Positions 7,090-10,989 of a stretch of DNA of 10,989 nt are shown piece by piece. Under the pieces are notes generated by a model. The model did no database searches and was not told where the DNA came from. It saw nothing but the letters and a program-made list of their open reading frames with translations. Position 1 is the first letter of the stretch; the number at the start of each line of letters is the position of its first letter. Origin of the DNA: Chlamydiota bacterium (GTDB taxonomy: Bacteria; Chlamydiota; Chlamydiia; Chlamydiales; JAJFMB01). A program made the translations under genes and the position numbers. Location of the stretch: the NCBI GenBank assembly GCA_021772355.1, contig JAJFMB010000040.1, forward strand, positions 1-10,989, written 5' to 3'.

Positions 7090-7436
7090 AACTTACCTAG
7101 CGTGATGGATTGAACTTCTTTAAAGATGGCTTCTAAGTTTTGCAAATCCTGTCTAAAGATCGGCATCTCTATGACACAATCGTGCAAACACTTTAAATTG
7201 GCTTCTAATTCTGCAGGCACTTCTTTAGGCAAGGAGTAAACCTTCCAGTTTGCTTGTCTTTTGGCCTCGACCATTCCTCTTTCCTTTAGGTAGGCTAAGT
7301 GTTTGGAGATTTTCACTTGAGGAAGGCACATAATCGCTTGAAAATGAGAGACACAAAGGGGAGTCTTCGTCAGGAGGTATAAAATCCTAAGACGTGTTTC
7401 GTCGCAGAGGCACTGATATATCTTAATTAACTTCAT
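7086..7436 (-). CDS. ArsR/SmtB-family metal- or thiol-responsive repressor
   Basis: A 116-residue winged-helix regulator. Residues ~7-22 (DETRLRILYLL) and the recognition region LCVSHFQAIMCLPQVKISKH (27-46) followed by LAYLKERGMVEAKRQANWKVYSL (47-69, helix and wing) match the arsenic-type ArsR pattern. In that family ELCVCDL carries the inducer-binding cysteines; here Cys28 is kept and the second is Ser30. Other cysteines are 9, 11, 37, 83 and 87, the last pair in a C-terminal CLHDC, so a different metal site is possible. Members normally sit on the promoter and leave it when metal binds or thiols oxidise. It heads the operon, overlapping the Cys-tail gene by 4 bp, and two inverted repeats cover its promoter, which suggests autoregulation. 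No in-frame start exists further upstream before a stop, and no Shine-Dalgarno lies at normal distance. Confidence 0.88.
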   Translation of the reverse strand: MKLIKIYQCLCDETRLRILYLLTKTPLCVSHFQAIMCLPQVKISKHLAYLKERGMVEAKRQANWKVYSLPKEVPAELEANLKCLHDCVIEMPIFRQDLQNLEAIFKEVQSITLGKL

Positions 7437-7443
7437 GCTCGTT

Positions 7444-7473
7444 ACTATATTCCTTATCGGGAATATTCGTCAA
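7444..7473 (-). promoter_or_regulatory. Promoter of the arsR operon
   Basis: Minus-strand TTGACG (7468-7473) and TATAGT (7444-7449) are separated by 18 bp, a good sigma-70/sigma-66 type pair. Transcription would begin about 7 nt later, at or next to the ATG at 7436, implying a leaderless or nearly leaderless message. This fits the lack of a ribosome binding site at normal distance. Confidence 0.6.
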
Positions 7474-7482
7474 CGAGAATAT
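7447..7482. promoter_or_regulatory. Two overlapping operator-like inverted repeats
   Basis: ATATTC-N8-GAATAT occurs twice, at 7447-7466 and 7463-7482. The two copies have identical 6-bp arms and identical spacer length, share 4 bp, and are offset by 16 bp. The first overlaps the -10 box of the arsR promoter and the second covers its -35 box. This is the arrangement expected for two ArsR dimers blocking RNA polymerase. The binding protein is inferred, not shown. Confidence 0.65.
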
Positions 7483-7516
7483 CGAGATTCTTAATATAAA
7501 ATTAACATTACTATTT

Positions 7517-7545
7517 TATAATGCAGTTTTGTTAGAAATCGGTGG
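7517..7545 (+). promoter_or_regulatory. -10 box and ribosome binding site of the orphan plus-strand gene
   Basis: A consensus TATAAT at 7517-7522 and GGTGG at 7541-7545, 4 nt before the ATG at 7550. No good -35 box is visible at 16-18 bp. The -10 overlaps the right arm of a perfect 8-bp inverted repeat (7495-7502 / 7513-7520). Confidence 0.4.
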
Positions 7546-7549
7546 ATAA

Positions 7550-8503
7550 ATGTCTAATAGTATAACTAATTCCTCAATTATAGCTAGATTAGCAGAAGCG
7601 CAATCTTCGGGTAAAAAGGTCTATCTCTATAAAAAACAGGGAGAGATCTATGCTGATTCCTCTCAATGGGGACGTATTCTACGGTGTATCACTACTTTTT
7701 TAGGCCTCCGTAATTATAATCTTACGGAAGTATGTGGCCTGCAACTTCAAGATAAGCAGTGGAAAAGCTCGCCTGCTGCAGAAAATCCACTACGAGACCT
7801 TTTTCAAAAGCAGATAGATAGGAAGCAAGAGATACGGGAAATGGAGCTCTCTATCATTTATTTAAGGGAGAAGCTGCGTAAAAAAGGAGTTCTCGATAAT
7901 GTCTTTGAAAACGAGACGAAAGCGCTACGAGACCTACGGACTAAAGAGAGAAAAATTGAGAAGAATGTCGCTCTTCACGATGAATTCCATCGTCAGCCGC
8001 CGCAAGACGATTTGGATGAAAAGTTGGGGTCAATTCTTAAGCTTAATCTTATGCCCGAAAGTCCCGAAAAAAAAGAAATGCTAAAAAGGCGCTTTACCGA
8101 ACTCAGAAATAAAGTTGAGCAAGAGGTCACAGATCGGATGAAGGGAGTTTCGGAACTAGACCTTTCCGACAATGATAAAGTTGAAGCTCTTTTTGCAGAG
8201 GAGATTGCGTGGCTTCGGGATAAGGTGCAAGAGGTAGCCAGAATAGTAAGTATTGAAAATGCCTGCGAAATTTTGCCGCCTCGGAACTTTACAAATCCTC
8301 AAGTTTTTTTAAGTAATAGCGAGCTTCTTTATGCTCAATGGCAGCAAGGTCTTAGTGCCAAAGAGCTTGTAGAATCAGTGAATAGTAAGATATACCTTCC
8401 CGGCTCTCTTGTTCATATGGTAGTTAATGAATATGCCAAACACGCAAAGGGAGATATCCCGCAAGTGCGAAATATCGAAATTTTTTACCACCTCACCATT
8501 TAG
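7550..8503 (+). CDS. Hypothetical coiled-coil protein, possible effector
   Basis: A 317-residue protein not recognised as any known family. There is no signal peptide and no clear membrane helix; residues ~40-54 (around ILRCITTFLGLR) are the most hydrophobic stretch. Residues 1-75 have short strands (KKVYLYKKQGEIYA), 82-148 are highly charged and likely coiled coil (RKQEIREMEL, YLREKLRKK, LRDLRTKERKIEK), and 175-235 are a second helical charged region. The C-terminal ~70 residues are mixed. The first ten residues are rich in Ser, Asn and Thr, as in many type III secreted chlamydial proteins, but that is weak evidence. It is the only complete plus-strand gene, is divergent from the arsR operon, and its stop overlaps the hemA stop by 4 bp. 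Regulation may share the 113-bp divergent region. Protein interaction or scaffolding is as far as the sequence goes. Confidence 0.75.
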   Translation: MSNSITNSSIIARLAEAQSSGKKVYLYKKQGEIYADSSQWGRILRCITTFLGLRNYNLTEVCGLQLQDKQWKSSPAAENPLRDLFQKQIDRKQEIREMELSIIYLREKLRKKGVLDNVFENETKALRDLRTKERKIEKNVALHDEFHRQPPQDDLDEKLGSILKLNLMPESPEKKEMLKRRFTELRNKVEQEVTDRMKGVSELDLSDNDKVEALFAEEIAWLRDKVQEVARIVSIENACEILPPRNFTNPQVFLSNSELLYAQWQQGLSAKELVESVNSKIYLPGSLVHMVVNEYAKHAKGDIPQVRNIEIFYHLTI

Positions 8504-9501
8504 ACTAAATACAACTGACGTCTTTTCTCTCTTTTATAGTAAAGGTGAACGTGCTTTTGGGTTTCCATAGAGGCGCGTTTTTCTGCTGAACGCAAGAGAT
8601 GCAGCATTTGCTCTTTGCGCATATGCAAACTGCAGTTTAGTTCATCGATGTCTAGTAAGTTTATCAAGGGATGCTTAGAAAGGGCTGGGTCGACATTGCG
8701 AGGAACGGAGAGGTCGATGATCAGTTTTGAGGAGTTCACATTTCTTAGTGTGTGGGTGTTGAGTAAATGCTCTTGGGATTTGGTCCCGAAAATTAAGCAG
8801 TTATAAGATGTCCAGTTGACCGTGTGTAGAGGGGTGAAGGGAATGTTAAGAGATGCGGCTGTCTGTTGCCCTCGAGCAATAGTGCGGTTGCAAATGGTAA
8901 GTCGGGAGCATTGCTTGAGCTTGAGATAATTTACAATTTTGTGGTTGATCGCTGAAGCTCCGACAATGAGGATATTTCGGTCTTTGATATCTTCAAAATA
9001 TTGTGAGGCGGTTGTGTAGACGGCATGTTCGATATCCGGCATTCCCCTTCCCATTGCATACTCTGAGCGGATCAATTTTCCGATTTTAAGCGTTTTTTGA
9101 AACAGGTAGTGGAGTTCTTTCGGTAACCGACGTTTTGCCGAGACGGATTCGTAAGTGTTTTTAACCTGCCCCTGGATTTCTGTTTCGGCAACAATTGCGC
9201 TGTCCAAGCCTGCTACGACACGAGCAAGATGCAAGAAGCAATCATGACCGAAGTAGGAATAGAGTTTCTGATCAAACTCTTCCGGAACCATCCTCCTGAG
9301 GAGGTCGAGTAAAAAGGTGTGTGTGCCGGTAAGATCTTCGGAACTAAAATAGATTTCTGTGCGGTTGCATGTAGAGAGGAGAACGAAGGAGTGATCATCG
9401 TGGACATAATCACAAAAATAGCTCTGACAGGCTTTAGAAAGTCTTTCCCGCAATGTGAGATTGGCAAGTTTGTGATTAAGGCCGACAATCCCAACACGCA
9501 T
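8500..9501 (-). CDS. hemA: Glutamyl-tRNA reductase HemA, short chlamydial-type form
   Basis: A 333-residue enzyme that reduces glutamyl-tRNA(Glu) to glutamate-1-semialdehyde with NADPH, the first step of C5 tetrapyrrole synthesis. The catalytic domain has LLSTCNRTEIY with the nucleophile Cys45, and the substrate region RVVAGLDS...EIQGQVKNTY (94-117). The linker IRSEYAMGRGMPDIEHAVY (144-162) leads into the NADPH domain at 177-193. The dinucleotide loop reads GASAIN where GAGEMG is usual, and the protein is roughly 80 residues shorter than enterobacterial HemA, with a reduced C-terminal dimerisation region (~290-333). Catalytic residues are intact, so it is probably functional but divergent. 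It has its own promoter (9538-9566) and an AAGGAAG ribosome binding site at 9511-9517. The ATG at 9499-9501 places the MRVGIVGLNH strand normally. Confidence 0.93.
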   Translation of the reverse strand: MRVGIVGLNHKLANLTLRERLSKACQSYFCDYVHDDHSFVLLSTCNRTEIYFSSEDLTGTHTFLLDLLRRMVPEEFDQKLYSYFGHDCFLHLARVVAGLDSAIVAETEIQGQVKNTYESVSAKRRLPKELHYLFQKTLKIGKLIRSEYAMGRGMPDIEHAVYTTASQYFEDIKDRNILIVGASAINHKIVNYLKLKQCSRLTICNRTIARGQQTAASLNIPFTPLHTVNWTSYNCLIFGTKSQEHLLNTHTLRNVNSSKLIIDLSVPRNVDPALSKHPLINLLDIDELNCSLHMRKEQMLHLLRSAEKRASMETQKHVHLYYKREKRRQLYLV

Positions 9502-9537
9502 ACTTGATAACTTCCTTGTAAAAGTGACAAAGAAGTT

Positions 9538-9566
9538 TTTATAATGAAAGTTGAAATTCTTGACAA
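9538..9566 (-). promoter_or_regulatory. hemA promoter
   Basis: Minus-strand TTGTCA (9561-9566) and TATAAA (9538-9543) are separated by 17 bp. Transcription would start near 9531, leaving a leader of about 30 nt containing the AAGGAAG ribosome binding site at 9511-9517. Confidence 0.65.
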
Positions 9567-9576
9567 CGAAAGCCGT

Positions 9577-9610
9577 AAAAAAAGTATTTCAGCCAGACAT
9601 AAAGGCTAAA
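9577..9610 (-). terminator. Probable intrinsic terminator of the second ABC operon
   Basis: On the minus strand TTTAGCC (9604-9610) can pair with GGCTGAA (9588-9594) through 7 bp including one G-U, around a 9-nt loop, followed after 4 nt by seven U (9577-9583). The stem includes the stop codon of the permease. It is a modest hairpin, but it lies directly between the operon and the hemA promoter. Confidence 0.5.
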
Positions 9611-10811
9611 GATTACGTATTGCCTCGATGGGGTGGATCCTGGATGCTTTTAGAGCAGGATAGAAGCCGGCAAAGACTCCAACGCCTGCGGCGAGGATAA
9701 ATGAGATAATAATTGACCAAACCGTAATGATCGTCTTCCAACCGGCCACAAAGCTAATGGTTGTTGAAAGAAAGATGCCAAAGATGACCCCAAGCGCAGC
9801 TCCGCTTAGTGTTAAGATTAGTGTTTCAAATAGGAACTGAAAGAGGATATGGGTTTTGTTTGCCCCGACAGCGCGGCGGATGCCAATTTCTCGGGTGCGT
9901 TCGGTAATGGTTGCCAGCATAATGTTCATAATGCCGATGCCGCCGATAAGCAATGAAATACATGCAATGCTTCCTAAGATGAAATTGAAGGTGCGTTGTG
10001 TTGCATTGGCTTGGCGTATAAGCTCTTGAGGAATGATCACTTGATAGTCAGTTTTGTTTCGGTGTACGAGTTGAAGAGAGCGGTTAATGATTTGCGCAGC
10101 TGTTGCGACATCTTTTTCTTTGTCGAGTTGTATAATAATTTCGGTCAGGCTTTCGCTATTGTCCTTTAAGGAAATTGCTTGTTTTGTGCTGATGGGAATA
10201 AAGATATTCTGATTGATATTGTGAGCATTGATCGGAATTGCCTTTCCACTAGCCCAATGGCGTGGTTTAAGGATGCCGATAATTTTAAACATTTGATTTT
10301 CAATGCGTAATGTTTTTCCTAGACGTCCCTCATTTCCAAGGGCGCGAGCGATTTCACTTCCAAGGACACAATGCAGCTGTCGATGTTGGGTATCGTAATG
10401 AGTTAAGTAACGTCCCTCATCCATTTCAAGTTGATAAATTGTTGAAAATGTTGCGTCGGTTGCAAGAATTTCGGGCATCAATTCTTTTCGTTTTGCGTGG
10501 AGGTTTGCTTCTACGATCGCAAGGGGGGCAATGGATTGAAGGTGAGTGAGAGAGTTCTTTAGCTTGTAAAATTCTTCAAGCAAAAGGGGTTTCTCAGATC
10601 CGGGTAATTGTTTAACAATGATGTTATTAAGACCTAATTGACGAATTTGTTCGGTAGCTTCCCGTTTGGCTCCCTCTCCGATGGAAAGCATTGTCACAAC
10701 AGCCATTACGCCAAGAAGCACTCCGAGCAAGCTAGAAATGGCGCGTAATCTTTGACTTAACAGATAGCGAAAGCTTTTGGTAATAATGGGATAGAGAGAA
10801 GTCATGTTCAT
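9606..10811 (-). CDS. MacB-type ABC permease
   Basis: A 401-residue permease with TM1 at ~24-45, a periplasmic MacB_PCD domain (~46-270) and three C-terminal helices (~275-299, 328-352, 360-384). Motifs are very typical of MacB: LRAISSLLGVLLGVMAVVTML then SIGEGAKREA (22-52), the sequence TITERTREIGIRRAVGANKT (301-320) that faces the ATPase, and the end ASRIHPIEAIRNL. Family members pair with a separate or fused ATPase and a MacA-type adaptor to export peptides, lipoproteins or toxins through an outer membrane channel. The ATG at 10809-10811 overlaps the ATPase stop (10808-10810) by 4 bp; an ATG two codons later and a GTG at 10820 are alternatives. It has only one cysteine in the periplasmic domain. 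Any adaptor gene would be beyond the right edge. Confidence 0.93.
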   Translation of the reverse strand: MNMTSLYPIITKSFRYLLSQRLRAISSLLGVLLGVMAVVTMLSIGEGAKREATEQIRQLGLNNIIVKQLPGSEKPLLLEEFYKLKNSLTHLQSIAPLAIVEANLHAKRKELMPEILATDATFSTIYQLEMDEGRYLTHYDTQHRQLHCVLGSEIARALGNEGRLGKTLRIENQMFKIIGILKPRHWASGKAIPINAHNINQNIFIPISTKQAISLKDNSESLTEIIIQLDKEKDVATAAQIINRSLQLVHRNKTDYQVIIPQELIRQANATQRTFNFILGSIACISLLIGGIGIMNIMLATITERTREIGIRRAVGANKTHILFQFLFETLILTLSGAALGVIFGIFLSTTISFVAGWKTIITVWSIIISFILAAGVGVFAGFYPALKASRIHPIEAIRNL

Positions 10812-10989
10812 GCGACACACACCTTATCACTTTGAATGAGTCCATCAAATAAGGAAATCCATCGAGGGGTTCTTTGGGCGATCTCTTCGTTATGTGTTAC
10901 GATGACAATAGTCGTTCCTTGTGCATTGAGCTCATCAAAAAGTGTCATAATAGATTGGCCTGTTTTCGAATCTAAATTTCCTGTGGGCT
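10808..10989 (-). CDS. MacB-type ABC ATPase, C-terminal end (partial)
   Basis: The last ~60 codons of an ATP-binding subunit, open to the window edge. After the D-loop motif PTGNLD (first visible residues) come SIMTLFDELNAQGTTIVIVTHN with the H-loop His, and an end that reads SDKVCVA before the TGA at 10808-10810. The PTGNLD-to-VTHN spacing matches the LolD/MacB class. The catalytic Walker A and signature motifs lie outside the window. The 4-bp ATGA overlap with the following permease supports a two-subunit exporter. Confidence 0.9.
   Translation of the reverse strand, partial: PTGNLDSKTGQSIMTLFDELNAQGTTIVIVTHNEEIAQRTPRWISLFDGLIQSDKVCVA

Noticed and set aside
9213..9566. A 117-codon minus-strand open frame overlapping hemA
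   Set aside because: It lies in another frame of the well-supported hemA gene and its upstream promoter and shows no family features.

Overview
The window looks like chromosomal DNA from a member of the Chlamydiae, most likely an environmental family (Waddlia, Simkania or Parachlamydia relatives) rather than genus Chlamydia. The main reasons are a single-polypeptide MurC-Ddl fusion, which is a hallmark of chlamydial genomes; a murG / murC-ddl / ftsQ order with no ftsA or ftsZ behind it; and a short, divergent glutamyl-tRNA reductase. Base composition is moderate and coding is dense. The lineage call is an inference from gene content; no 16S rRNA gene is present.

Layout from left to right. 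Positions 1-80 hold the last codons of a plus-strand gene, probably fmt. Converging on it is a minus-strand peptidoglycan/division block, murG - murC-ddl - ftsQ (96-4409), with overlapping ends. About 76 bp upstream of murG ends a second minus-strand operon (4486-7436): an ArsR-type repressor, a secreted protein with two thioredoxin-like halves and a Cys-Cys-Pro-Gly-Gly tail, a MacB/LolC-type permease and its ATPase. Its junctions overlap by 4 bp or are separated by 1-2 bp. A 113-bp divergent region (7437-7549) separates this operon from a lone plus-strand gene of unknown function (7550-8503), a coiled-coil-rich possible effector. That gene's stop codon overlaps the stop codon of hemA (8500-9501, minus). 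Upstream of hemA are its own promoter and, before that, a probable terminator ending a second MacB-type ABC operon (9606-10989, minus), whose ATPase gene runs off the right edge.

The most interesting part is the ArsR / Cys-tail / ABC operon. A good -35/-10 pair for arsR is covered by two overlapping copies of the same inverted repeat, ATATTC-N8-GAATAT, spaced exactly 16 bp. The promoter lies so close to the ATG that the message would be leaderless or nearly so. The repressor keeps a Cys in the position of the ArsR metal-binding loop. The secreted partner ends in seven cysteines encoded by a 15-bp tandem repeat, and the permease's periplasmic domain holds five cysteines where the second MacB-type permease has one. 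Together these suggest a metal- or thiol-responsive envelope export or repair system. The ligand and substrate cannot be read from sequence.

There is no RNA gene, insertion sequence or CRISPR array, and no stretch over 120 bp without a gene.
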